Source of the DNA: a virus | Length of the DNA stretch: 36,217 nucleotides | Direction: 5' to 3' (one strand) | Virus record (IMG/VR): IMGVR_UViG_3300009285_000790 | Span: 1 to 36,217 of that record | Position numbers and translations under genes: made by a program | Notes under the pieces: model-generated | The model's database searches: none | Seen by the model: the letters and a program-made list of their open reading frames with translations, nothing else | What the model was told of the DNA's origin: nothing | In this document: positions 20,896 to 29,995 of the stretch, piece by piece | Layout: every line of letters starts with the position of its first letter | Position numbering within the stretch: the stretch's first letter is position 1

Positions 20896-21321
20896 TTACG
20901 GGTTCAACGGTGACTGTAATGCCACAAATGCGCTTACAGTTCCTGCTGTGGTGGTAGCAGCGCCAATGGTATACTTGAGGCCGAGATACTGCTGCGTGAT
21001 GATGCCAGCGGGGAGTGGGATGACAAGTATCTTGCCAACACCTATTTGGGTATCATCATAGGCAAAGGCTTTTGTGCTTAGAATAACTACCGAGCTGCCA
21101 TCAAGGGTAGCATCTTCCTCGTCAATCACTTCAAACTTGACAGTAGCGGAGCCCGCAGACGTGAAGGCCGCATCTATGCAGATTACCACGTAGAGTGGAG
21201 TGCCGGAGCCGATGTCCCCCACTACGCCGCTCAGATTGATAGCATTGGTTGAGTAGTAGCTACCAGCGGTCTGGCTCAAGTCCTGGCTATCGCTGAGTCT
21301 CAAATCTTTATCAACGTACAT
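20896..21321 (-). CDS. Bbp16-like capsid cement protein
   Basis: 141 residues, with LRLSDSQDLSQTAGSYYSTNAI near the start, VVGDIGSGTPLYVVICIDAAF, AGSATVKFEV and the C-terminal YLGLKYTIGAATTTAGTVSAF. This order matches the Bbp16 family of trimeric jelly-roll cement proteins of short-tailed phages such as BPP-1. The gene directly follows the major capsid gene, as expected. It should clip onto the outer capsid at the threefold axes (family knowledge). Confidence 0.75.
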   Translation of the reverse strand: MYVDKDLRLSDSQDLSQTAGSYYSTNAINLSGVVGDIGSGTPLYVVICIDAAFTSAGSATVKFEVIDEEDATLDGSSVVILSTKAFAYDDTQIGVGKILVIPLPAGIITQQYLGLKYTIGAATTTAGTVSAFVALQSPLNP

Positions 21322-21349
21322 TTTATCCTCCTTATCCTTTATTTTTACC

Positions 21350-22351
21350 TTAGCTTACCGTTGCTTCCGCCACCGTGATGTTATCGCAGACCCGGATTGG
21401 TGCGTCAAGGAAACTGACAATCGGCTTACCGGCCGGGGAATCAATCGTCAGGTTGACGTTGCTCTTATTCTGCGCCTGTTTGTGCAGGAACTTGGCGACC
21501 GTCTTGTTGCAGTAGATAAAGGTTTTTGCCATATTCCCCAAGTCAACTGACGGGCGGGCATAGTAAGCATCGGTCATCTTGTCCAGAAGGTCAGCGCCGG
21601 AAGCCGCATCGGCAGTCAGGTCGGAGTTGTCAATATTGCAGATGCGGATAGCGTAGCGATAGTCCAGCAGGGCAAGGCCGAGTTTCCACTGGAACTTGGT
21701 TACAAAGGCAGTGTAGAGCAGTCCGGCCGAGTCGGTAACGAGTTGCTTACCCATGTCTTCAGAGGTCAGTCCAGCTGTAGTGCCTTTCGGGTAAATCAGG
21801 GAAACTGTTTTAGGCCCCCAAGTGATAATCCAGACGGAGGTATTGTCAGAATCGGAGCCTCCGCCCGAAATTATCTGGCTGGCATAATCCCCCGTAGTGG
21901 AGTTGTAGCGTGGGGAAAGCCCCTGTATCTGTTCCGGGTCGGTTCCCTGATTGCCATAGAATATTGCCGTAGCTGCGGTGCTGTTAAGCCCCATGACGAA
22001 GGCATCATCTTCCGATGCCCTGAAAGCAGCTTCGTTCCCGCCGAGTGCGGCAACGTCAACGTCAACCTTGCTGTAGGCTTCAAGAATACCACAGACATCA
22101 TCCCTCTGCACGGTGGTGCTTTTCTCTGGTGAGACACCGTAGTTCAGAAGCCTCCATGAACCGGTGGGTTGAGTCGCCCTCTGGGTGCTGCGGTGTCCGG
22201 TGGGCAGGTTTCCCTCCAGAACATTGGCATCGGCGAGAATGGGGTTAGAGGCTGCCAATACCTCAATTACCTGGTCAATTCCGCCGCCGGGCTTCTCACG
22301 TTTCGCATAGTCAAGTAAAGTCAAATAGGTAGAACCTATTGCAGTAGCCAT
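21350..22351 (-). CDS. Major capsid protein
   Basis: 333 residues, size and pattern of the HK97-fold capsid of BPP-1/epsilon15-like podoviruses: IDQVIEVLAASNPILADANVLEGNLPTGH, WRLLNYGV, EAYSKVDVDVAALGGNEAAFRASEDDAFVMG and FYGNQGTDPEQIQGLSPRY, which are the blocks I associate with that family. ATG 22351 follows AAAGGAGG. It lies directly after the scaffold gene and before the cement gene, a standard head-assembly order. Confidence 0.85.
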   Translation of the reverse strand: MATAIGSTYLTLLDYAKREKPGGGIDQVIEVLAASNPILADANVLEGNLPTGHRSTQRATQPTGSWRLLNYGVSPEKSTTVQRDDVCGILEAYSKVDVDVAALGGNEAAFRASEDDAFVMGLNSTAATAIFYGNQGTDPEQIQGLSPRYNSTTGDYASQIISGGGSDSDNTSVWIITWGPKTVSLIYPKGTTAGLTSEDMGKQLVTDSAGLLYTAFVTKFQWKLGLALLDYRYAIRICNIDNSDLTADAASGADLLDKMTDAYYARPSVDLGNMAKTFIYCNKTVAKFLHKQAQNKSNVNLTIDSPAGKPIVSFLDAPIRVCDNITVAEATVS

Positions 22352-22373
22352 TTAACTTAATCCTCCTTTAAGG

Positions 22374-23051
22374 TTATTTATACATAGTTGGATAGCGTGC
22401 CTTGAGACCATCTTCATCAGTCCCGCCCCCGATTGTCCTGCCAGAGTCACCCTGCGGGATTTTCTTTTTATCCCCTTCGGGCTGACCGGCCAACGTTTCC
22501 GCCATCTCGGATATTTGCTCATTGGTAGTAAGCCCTAATTTCTGGACTTTCTCCTTGAGCTTACCGATGTCAACGTGGTGCTCTACGGCTGCGGAGACTA
22601 TCGCCATTTCGGTCTTAGCCTCTTTAGCCGCAGTAAGTTCGGCAGCGTTCTCGTTGGCCTTCCTGTCAACTTCTCGCTCTTTGGCTAATATAGCAGCCTC
22701 TTTTTCTCTGAGGGCCTTCTGCTTCTGGTAGAGCTTCAGCGCATCCGGGGAGCCTTTGGCATCCTCTTCGTCAGCCTCGTCAATCCTTCGCTGGATTTCG
22801 CTCATCCTGTTTCTAGTCTCGGTTAGTTCCGAATCCAGTTTGGCTTGCGAGGTTTTGTAAGACTCCGCTTCGGCCCTTGCAGCCTTTAGCTCCCGGCCAG
22901 CTTTAGCCCTTTCGTCAGAGATTAGTTTCTGCACCTGCTCCCTGGTAAGAGTTTCGGGTATGTCCTGTGAAGTCCCCTCAGTTCCCTGAGAGGTCTGCCC
23001 AACAGTTCCCTGCTGAGGTTCGCCCTGCTTCGTTCCCTTTAGGTCGTCCAT
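22374..23051 (-). CDS. Scaffold-like protein
   Basis: 225 residues from ATG 23051 (MDDLKGTKQGEPQQG), with GGAGG upstream. Gln/Gly/Thr-rich N-terminus, then a long charged coiled coil (about 55-150: KLISDERAKAGRELKAARAEA, LREKEAAILAKEREVDRKAN), then a short C-terminal tail ending LKARYPTMYK. This is the composition of phage scaffolding proteins, and it sits immediately upstream of the capsid gene. The long in-frame extension to 23162 would run into the giant gene and is not needed. Confidence 0.75.
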   Translation of the reverse strand: MDDLKGTKQGEPQQGTVGQTSQGTEGTSQDIPETLTREQVQKLISDERAKAGRELKAARAEAESYKTSQAKLDSELTETRNRMSEIQRRIDEADEEDAKGSPDALKLYQKQKALREKEAAILAKEREVDRKANENAAELTAAKEAKTEMAIVSAAVEHHVDIGKLKEKVQKLGLTTNEQISEMAETLAGQPEGDKKKIPQGDSGRTIGGGTDEDGLKARYPTMYK

Positions 23052-23067
23052 TGTGTAAAGCCTCCTT

Positions 23068-26000
23068 CTATTTCGGTTTCTGTATTCCTTTTTCTGCTCC
23101 CCTAGCTTCTTGTTCGGCACGTTCCTTTGGGGTAAGTGTAGTGCGCCTGCGCTTCTCTGCAATGGGGGTAAACCCCTTCACATCCGCCAACCACTTATCA
23201 AGGTCTTTGTTATCCCACCGGAAGTCGTCTTTTGCTACGCTGTCAAGGGAGAGATACGCAACATATTTTGCCCAAACTTCACGGGTGGGAACATTGGAGA
23301 AGTCCCTTTCCTTTAGCCCAAAGTGGTCAAGGTAAATGTCCGCATAGAAAGCGGGGTGCTCCTGAAGATACCAGTCATCCTCATACCAGATTTCACCTTC
23401 AGGCCAATCGGCAGGCGTTCCCTCTCTAATCAGCATTATCCAGTCAGCATAGCGGTTGACGAAGTTATCCTGCACAAAGGATTTGTAACCCTCCATCATC
23501 ACCAAATCACGCTCGGTTTTATCAGGCTTCTCAAGCAGGTCATCATACTTTTCAGACGGCACTTTATCAGGAACTTGAACCCCCATATCTTCAGCCAGCT
23601 TGGGGTTCTCTTTCAGCATCCGCTCTCGCCGGTATCCCGTAACCGGCAGTTCCCAATATTCTACGAATGGCTCTACGAGCTCATCGGCAAAGCCCTTTTG
23701 ATATGCCTCTCGCCTGCGCCTGTCTTTGCGGTAATCCTCATTGGCTTCAAGGTAATCAGTCCTTGAGGTTGTCGGCAGGGCGTTGTATTCAGTGTCCTGC
23801 TCCGCCCACTTAACATCAATTCTCAAGGCGGGGACATTCCACTTTAAGCCATCATCAGTAAGTAGTTCATTGTCTAGTGCCCACCTGTAAACTTCTGGGT
23901 TATCAGTAAGCCAAACCTTTTCCTCGGCATTAAAGCCAGTAACTCTGTCGGCTATCCGCCCATGCTCTACCCATAACTCAGCCACGTTGTCATCAGCCTT
24001 GTTCTGATATGCCTCAATGCGGCGGATGTCAGCAGCGAACTCAGCATTGCCTATTCTGAATTGCCTCTTATCTTCAACAAGCTTATATTCGTCCCAGGTC
24101 TCTCGGTTCTTTACAAGAAGTTCCAATGCTTGCCTCGGAATATCTATCGGGTTGCGTCCCAAAAACTCCAACAAGCCGTTATCATCCAGTAGAAGTAATT
24201 GAACCTCCCAACTATTAGCAGAGCGTTCTTGAAGTAAATCAAGATAACTAAAGTAATTATCTATTGAGGCTTCAGGCGGTAATGTCTGTGGGGGGAGACC
24301 ATCATCGGGGATGTCAAGTTCTTCAACCAATCGCTTAAATTCATTATATGCTTCTTTGGTAAGTATCTTAGCTTGTCCCCAGATAGCGAGTAGAGCGTTC
24401 TCTTTTGGGTTAGACACAAGCCAGTCCCTTTGCGGGTTGAGAGATAGTTCAGGATTGTCCTCCACAAACTGCTTCTTCTGTTCATCATCAAGGCGGTTAT
24501 ATTCTCGGAGTAGTTCTAGTTGCCTGCGTGAGAGAGTATCAAAGGTCTCATTCTTGGCAATGCCATCTTTCCAAGATTGATAGTATTGCTCAAAAGTAAC
24601 CCCTTCCCTCAAGTCAGGCTTTATCTCGTATATTTTCTTATTCGGCATATGAGCCATTGTATTTTCTACCTCTTTAACCTGAAGATAAGAAGTAGCGCGT
24701 GAGTCTATATCAGTTAGCTGTGCCAATTCATCAGGTTTTATCGCCTCAAGGATATTAGCTAATTTACCGTGCAGAGTTCTGGTAGTGTAAATGTCCGGAT
24801 TCTCCAAAGACAACAACGGCACATCATCAATCAGTTCCCCCAACCTATTGACTTCGGCGTTGATAGCATCTTGCAATACCATCGGCTCTTTACCGAGCAG
24901 AAGGTCAAGCGCTTTCTGCGCCGTTTCGGTTTTGAGAATATCAATCTCATCAATAAGCCGACGCTTCTCATCGGGACTCATATTTTTGTCCTTAAATATC
25001 TCATCCTGCTTTTTGCTAAGTTCGCTCATGTCTCTGGCGACTCTGCGAAGAAAACGAGCGGAGGCTGAGTAGAACACGCCCTCCTTTTCAGGACCATCAG
25101 GGAACTGGTAAAAGAACAGGAGTTCGGGATGCTTCGCTTTGTAATCCTCAAACTTCTGTTCCTCATTGAGCTTGAGCATTTCCTTTAGATATTGTTCGCC
25201 CTGCTCATATTTTTCAAGAGTATTGTAAAAAGTTTCAATCGTCTGCCCTGATGAGCCGTAGGGGTTGCGGACTACAAAGGCTTTAGTTACCGGCAAATCA
25301 GCCAATGTCGGAGATGGTTGCGGTATGTCAGGACTGATACCAGTTCTCTTGAGAATAATATCCAGACTATCTATCAAATAACTGCCAAGCCCAGCAGTAT
25401 AGCCGCTTAAAAGATTGTCTAACTTTGCTGGCGATAACTGCAACAGTTCACCTAGTTTCTTTGATACCTCCGAAGTATAGCGGGTATATTGAAGTTCGGG
25501 GGGCATTTTCCCACGACTCGCCGGGACAATAGGCCCCCCCCTAAAGAAACTATAGTTTGTCATCCATTCAATTATAGGCTCTGCTATTGTTGGAATGTAG
25601 CCGGGATTGCCAGCTTCGGCTAGATTCAGAAGCGCATCCTTAAAAAGTTCCGGGTCTTTATTATCAAGCCACTCCATGAATCGCTCCGGCAGTGAGCCGA
25701 AGATAATACCTAGCTCAAACGGCTTGGGTATGCGGTAGATATTGTCCGGTGTCAGGATAATCCAGAATAAGTCTTTCTGCCATTGAGGGATTTCTTTCCA
25801 CCTGTCATCATCACGGTTGGCTAGATAAAGCAGGATTGAAGGTAGAGTAATACCCATAAATACTTTGGCTGAGGTTCTTCCCGGATGCTCCTTGAATGAA
25901 CTTAACATCCGCCCCCAGCCACGAATATTAGCGTTCCAGAAAGCTATCATAGTATTGATGGCTTTAGCAGTAGTACCCATTTGAGAGAAGTCAAGAGTTA

Positions 26001-29000
26001 CAGCCCGTGCAGAATAACCCGCCTCTAATGGAGTAGCCCCCCTACGGATACCAGCTTTGAACTCACCAAGCCTTGTGCCTTTTTCGCCGAGTTCGCTGAT
26101 GATTCTCAAAAGTTCCATCGGGTGTTTCACATAAGTTAGAGCATCCCTGCCAGACATTAGTTCCTTCCATGTCTTTTGCAAGTAATCTCTATCCATTGAA
26201 ACCAGCATAGAGTGTTCTGCCCCTGATTGCCTGAATAAATGGTAATCCGCATCTTTAGATATAATACTAGCCAACCCCCTCAGGAAATCTATACCAGGAA
26301 TGAAGCCATAATTTGAGTAGGCGAAAGCTGTCATCTGGTCTCTGGCAGGGTTTCTCACCATGAAGTCGGGGCTTAATGTAGCACCAGCACGAAGCCACCT
26401 GGCGGGGGCGCCGAGTATTCTGCCGAGCATACCGATTGATTCCCTGTCAAGGTGAAGCAGCGCTTCCCTTAAATCAGCATCAACCTTGAAATACTTTTTC
26501 TTACCATCAATCAGGACTGTAACCTCATCGCCTTTGGTGAAGAATGAGGGGCGGAATATGTCTATCACTGCTTCCGCATCGGCATCGGTCATCCCCTCAA
26601 TCTCAACCCCAAGTTCTTTTGCAGTTATGCCAGCCACTCTTGCTATCGGGGTTTTCACCCGCTCAAAGACTTCAGTTACCTGCGGGAATTTGTCAGCAAG
26701 GTTCGCCAGCATAATGCCAACCTGATTGCGCTCCGCAGCATCCATCAAGACATATGTATTCTTAACGATGCTTTCAAGTGGATTGATTATCTCACGCTCG
26801 GAGCCTTTAATCTTTTTAATCGGCTGGGCTATGTTTGCCATCTTCTTGCCCATCAAGCCTTTTGCTTGAAGTTCATTGAACACACGATAGAATGGCACGT
26901 AGCTACCATACTTGCGAAGTTTAGTAAGCATATCCTCGCTGATTAGCCCCATCTCACGGCTATAGACAAGCAGTCTGTCCTGATACTGATATATTCTATC
27001 AGCAAGTCCGGGGAAGTTAGAGTATTTAGCTTCAAGGGCAGCGAGAGCAGCGGCAGATTCAGCCTGGCTGATACCAGTCTTAATATCACGCATGGATAAT
27101 TCAAAAGCTCGTTTAGCGACAAGGTAAGTTGAGAAATCCCGCCATACTTCGGGGTCTTTAGCTTCCTTAAGGATATTCTCAAGGGACTCGCCAGTGAAAT
27201 TAGGCTTAGCTTTCCCCTTTTCTACTTTCCAAAACTGCTTGCCGAATGTGCCAGTCTCAAGGAATGTGTTAGTTTTGCCGGTGATACCCCTCTGAAGCCT
27301 TGCTAGCAAGTAGGGATTTTCATCAATGGATAATTCAACGCCTTGCTTTTTAAGTTGGTCAGTTAGCTTCTTAATGGCGAACAGGTCATCAACCATCTTG
27401 ACATTGAACTTATGCCAACCACGTCTTATCTTGTCAGTGAAGCCTTCTTGCTCGGGCTCAAACTGTATTCTGTCATGGACTAGCCTTACAGCATCCCCCT
27501 GTGGAGGCGGGACTGCGGGTTGCTCTGGCACAGTAGGAATTTTACCAATTGCTTCATTGGGGGGTTGCAGCCCAAGTTCAGGCATACTAGGTTCGGGGGT
27601 GGGAAGTTTTTCAATGTTATATCGCCCAATCTGTGATTTTTCAACAGAAGTTCGGCTACCATCAGGCCACTCAACAAGAAACGCAGGTTCCCCTGTTCGA
27701 ACCATTGTAGTCTCATTGACTATCTTCCCCATAGGCTGACCAGGAACAGGCGCTGTAACAGCCGTCTCACGGGCTACGAGAGGCTTCTCGGCCATGATGC
27801 CCGCCGCCTCTACCTCATCAAACACCTTGTCAGTGATATTATCTTTAATGTCTTCGTAGACAGGGTTGTCACTCGCCTCTTGTTTCAGTGACTGTTTTAT
27901 CCTGTTGACAGATGATACGCCTATCTGCCCGACTCCACCGAGTATAGTCGTCAACAGGAATGTCTGCGGGGCAATCTCCTTGAAAGCCTCTACCCAACTT
28001 ATTTTGCCTTCACGCAGCCCGGCCTGAACTTCTATATCAGATTGCCCCTTCTGGGTTATCGTTTCAGTCAAAAACTCCTCTCCGTATAGAGAGGCAAGTT
28101 TAGCTATTATTCTGACGGCTATTGATTTCCCTACCATTCTTCCTAGCGGGGCAGTCAGTATCTTGGCGAAAGCCAGATTGCTGATAGCCTCCGGCACGGC
28201 CTCCCACAGGCCATACTTAATCGCCAGGTTAGAAAAGTCCTGCTTCAACTGCCCTTCTTCCTGAAGGGTAATTTCTCTCCCCAGTGTAGCCTTCATTTCC
28301 TCATTCTTGGCTTCAAGGTAAATCTGCATTATCTGATAGCTGCTCATATTGAAAGCGACGGCGCCGGAAGCTGCCGTGCCAGCAGTCCAAGCTGCTATTC
28401 TGGATAACGGTGTTGGTTCTGGTATTAAAGCGATAGGGACGCCGACAGCTAAACCTGCACCCATAGAAGTCAAGGAGAAAGACATGGATTGGGGCAAAGT
28501 GGCCAGGTCACCCAGGGGAATAGGCAGGCGGATACCAGAATATTTTTCGGTAACATCATTGGCAAATGCGTTTATATCCTCATTGGCTTCGCTGATTAGA
28601 TTGTCAGCCCAATCTTTATTTACGGCACTTGCCCCCCAGTACCCCTGGGTAGCGCTAAGAATAGATGCGGCTAACTGCCTGGGGAGCTTGGTTAATGACT
28701 CCCCGAATATCTTGAATACATGCCAGTAATTTCTGCCAGTTTCAGTAGTTAATCGCCATTGATTAAGTTCTCCCTCATAACCCTTGGGATACCTTTTGTC
28801 AAGTTCAGATTTGGTTATGACTTCGCCTGTTTTGACATTTTCCCATTCCGGCTCTGGTTGCAATACTGTCTCCGCACCAACTGCCTGCGCCTCTGCGAAG
28901 AACTCCTGCACGGTTGCTTCGGAAGCCCCCAGCGCCTTCAGCAGGTTCTCCGTTTCCGATGTCCTGCCTCTTTGCTGGAGCATGGTTACAAAGTCGGATT

Positions 29001-29664
29001 GGAATTTATCATCGGTTTCAATATTGGTAAGCCACGTATCAACAATGCCTTCGCCAAGCTGTTCATACTCCGGGAAAACATCAAAGAAAGCCCGATTGAG
29101 ATTAGCCCTGCGTTCCTCAAGTGGCGCAAAGTATTCCTGCACCTGGAGAACAAAATCTTCTATAGGGATATTCGCATACTGCGCCCTGATGTCCTGGGGA
29201 AGTTGAGGCAAGATGGTTTGTTCAAATTCTCTCAGGTCAGTCTGTCTCTTTTGCTCCAATTCCTCTGGCGTAAACAGTTCATTGGCGGGAGACTTCAGGA
29301 ACCCCTCATCAGTAACCTGCCACCCTTCGGTAGTCATTGTCTCCGGTAGTTCAACCCTTGTAGGGGGGATTTTCTCGGCAGGCGGGATTTCAGAGAACCG
29401 ATAGCCTTCATCGCCAAGCTCTACACGTAGCTGCGAGCCTTCGCCGATTCCCATCTCAAGCCCGGCATCTCGCAGAAAGTCGGGGGTAAAGAAGACCTCG
29501 CCAAGTTCGGTTAGCCGCCTCTGCACTCCGGGCATCTCGGTCAGCTTGCGGAACTGCATAGTCAGCTCATCTTCAGTTTCTATCTCTGGTTCTTGAGGCA
29601 CACGGATAAGTTTAGGCTTCCGTATCCCCCTCTCTGGAGTGAAACGCTCGATGCTGGTTGGCAT
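23068..29664 (-). CDS. Giant (2198-residue) virion or ejection protein with LPD38-like region
   Basis: The largest gene in the window. Residues about 390-600 hold hydrophobic Gly/Ala-rich stretches (GAGLAVGVPIALIP, FLLTTILGGVGQIGV) like membrane-active regions of ejection proteins. Residues about 740-1260 (SPDFMVRNPARDQMTAFAYS near 1103, SARAVTLDF and IAFWNANIRGWGRM near 1243) resemble large polyvalent protein-associated domain 38. The last 700 residues are charged and contain a recurring hydrophobic-x-x-NP/HP motif (near 1735, 1750, 1917, 2016, 2100). Place between portal and scaffold fits an internal protein ejected with DNA. No peptidoglycan hydrolase motif is evident. Confidence 0.65.
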   Translation of the reverse strand: MPTSIERFTPERGIRKPKLIRVPQEPEIETEDELTMQFRKLTEMPGVQRRLTELGEVFFTPDFLRDAGLEMGIGEGSQLRVELGDEGYRFSEIPPAEKIPPTRVELPETMTTEGWQVTDEGFLKSPANELFTPEELEQKRQTDLREFEQTILPQLPQDIRAQYANIPIEDFVLQVQEYFAPLEERRANLNRAFFDVFPEYEQLGEGIVDTWLTNIETDDKFQSDFVTMLQQRGRTSETENLLKALGASEATVQEFFAEAQAVGAETVLQPEPEWENVKTGEVITKSELDKRYPKGYEGELNQWRLTTETGRNYWHVFKIFGESLTKLPRQLAASILSATQGYWGASAVNKDWADNLISEANEDINAFANDVTEKYSGIRLPIPLGDLATLPQSMSFSLTSMGAGLAVGVPIALIPEPTPLSRIAAWTAGTAASGAVAFNMSSYQIMQIYLEAKNEEMKATLGREITLQEEGQLKQDFSNLAIKYGLWEAVPEAISNLAFAKILTAPLGRMVGKSIAVRIIAKLASLYGEEFLTETITQKGQSDIEVQAGLREGKISWVEAFKEIAPQTFLLTTILGGVGQIGVSSVNRIKQSLKQEASDNPVYEDIKDNITDKVFDEVEAAGIMAEKPLVARETAVTAPVPGQPMGKIVNETTMVRTGEPAFLVEWPDGSRTSVEKSQIGRYNIEKLPTPEPSMPELGLQPPNEAIGKIPTVPEQPAVPPPQGDAVRLVHDRIQFEPEQEGFTDKIRRGWHKFNVKMVDDLFAIKKLTDQLKKQGVELSIDENPYLLARLQRGITGKTNTFLETGTFGKQFWKVEKGKAKPNFTGESLENILKEAKDPEVWRDFSTYLVAKRAFELSMRDIKTGISQAESAAALAALEAKYSNFPGLADRIYQYQDRLLVYSREMGLISEDMLTKLRKYGSYVPFYRVFNELQAKGLMGKKMANIAQPIKKIKGSEREIINPLESIVKNTYVLMDAAERNQVGIMLANLADKFPQVTEVFERVKTPIARVAGITAKELGVEIEGMTDADAEAVIDIFRPSFFTKGDEVTVLIDGKKKYFKVDADLREALLHLDRESIGMLGRILGAPARWLRAGATLSPDFMVRNPARDQMTAFAYSNYGFIPGIDFLRGLASIISKDADYHLFRQSGAEHSMLVSMDRDYLQKTWKELMSGRDALTYVKHPMELLRIISELGEKGTRLGEFKAGIRRGATPLEAGYSARAVTLDFSQMGTTAKAINTMIAFWNANIRGWGRMLSSFKEHPGRTSAKVFMGITLPSILLYLANRDDDRWKEIPQWQKDLFWIILTPDNIYRIPKPFELGIIFGSLPERFMEWLDNKDPELFKDALLNLAEAGNPGYIPTIAEPIIEWMTNYSFFRGGPIVPASRGKMPPELQYTRYTSEVSKKLGELLQLSPAKLDNLLSGYTAGLGSYLIDSLDIILKRTGISPDIPQPSPTLADLPVTKAFVVRNPYGSSGQTIETFYNTLEKYEQGEQYLKEMLKLNEEQKFEDYKAKHPELLFFYQFPDGPEKEGVFYSASARFLRRVARDMSELSKKQDEIFKDKNMSPDEKRRLIDEIDILKTETAQKALDLLLGKEPMVLQDAINAEVNRLGELIDDVPLLSLENPDIYTTRTLHGKLANILEAIKPDELAQLTDIDSRATSYLQVKEVENTMAHMPNKKIYEIKPDLREGVTFEQYYQSWKDGIAKNETFDTLSRRQLELLREYNRLDDEQKKQFVEDNPELSLNPQRDWLVSNPKENALLAIWGQAKILTKEAYNEFKRLVEELDIPDDGLPPQTLPPEASIDNYFSYLDLLQERSANSWEVQLLLLDDNGLLEFLGRNPIDIPRQALELLVKNRETWDEYKLVEDKRQFRIGNAEFAADIRRIEAYQNKADDNVAELWVEHGRIADRVTGFNAEEKVWLTDNPEVYRWALDNELLTDDGLKWNVPALRIDVKWAEQDTEYNALPTTSRTDYLEANEDYRKDRRRREAYQKGFADELVEPFVEYWELPVTGYRRERMLKENPKLAEDMGVQVPDKVPSEKYDDLLEKPDKTERDLVMMEGYKSFVQDNFVNRYADWIMLIREGTPADWPEGEIWYEDDWYLQEHPAFYADIYLDHFGLKERDFSNVPTREVWAKYVAYLSLDSVAKDDFRWDNKDLDKWLADVKGFTPIAEKRRRTTLTPKERAEQEARGAEKGIQKPK

Positions 29665-29811
29665 TTATAGTTTCTTTCCCTCTTTAGCACAGATTATATG
29701 CCAGCAAAGCCTGAGGCGAGCTTTAAGCGGCCACTGTCCCACGGCTTTAATATACTCAATCCAGTTCCGTTTGCTGTATTTTCTAATCTTCTTGGAGACT
29801 CTGCCGTTCAT
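29665..29811 (-). CDS. Tiny basic protein
   Basis: 48 residues, MNGRVSKKIRKYSKRNWIEY then IKAVGQWPLKARLRLCWHII. Strongly basic with an amphipathic helix and a WHI segment. ATG 29811 shares its A with the previous stop (TGATG), and the stop TAA abuts the ATG of the giant gene, which argues for a real coupled gene. Unknown function. Confidence 0.6.
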   Translation of the reverse strand: MNGRVSKKIRKYSKRNWIEYIKAVGQWPLKARLRLCWHIICAKEGKKL

Positions 29812-29993
29812 CACATTCCCCTTGCCTTCAGGTCAACTTTCTGTCCGTCAGTCATCTTGGCTCCAGGAGCACGCCTCTGCCTGGCTTTTTGCATAAGGCT
29901 CTCCATAGTATTTGGAGCAAGCCCCTGTTGTATCGGGGCAGTCATCGCCGCACGGACACGGGAATTTATTTGTTCATTTGAAAGTCTGGGCAT
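29811..29993 (-). CDS. Small helical protein after the portal gene
   Basis: 60 residues (MPRLSNEQINSRVRAAMTAP ... GAKMTDGQKVDLKARGM). ATG 29993 follows a GGAGGGG site inside the portal's end. Charged and helical. Small portal-adjacent genes are common but this one matches no family I know. Confidence 0.6.
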   Translation of the reverse strand: MPRLSNEQINSRVRAAMTAPIQQGLAPNTMESLMQKARQRRAPGAKMTDGQKVDLKARGM

Positions 29994-29995
29994 TT

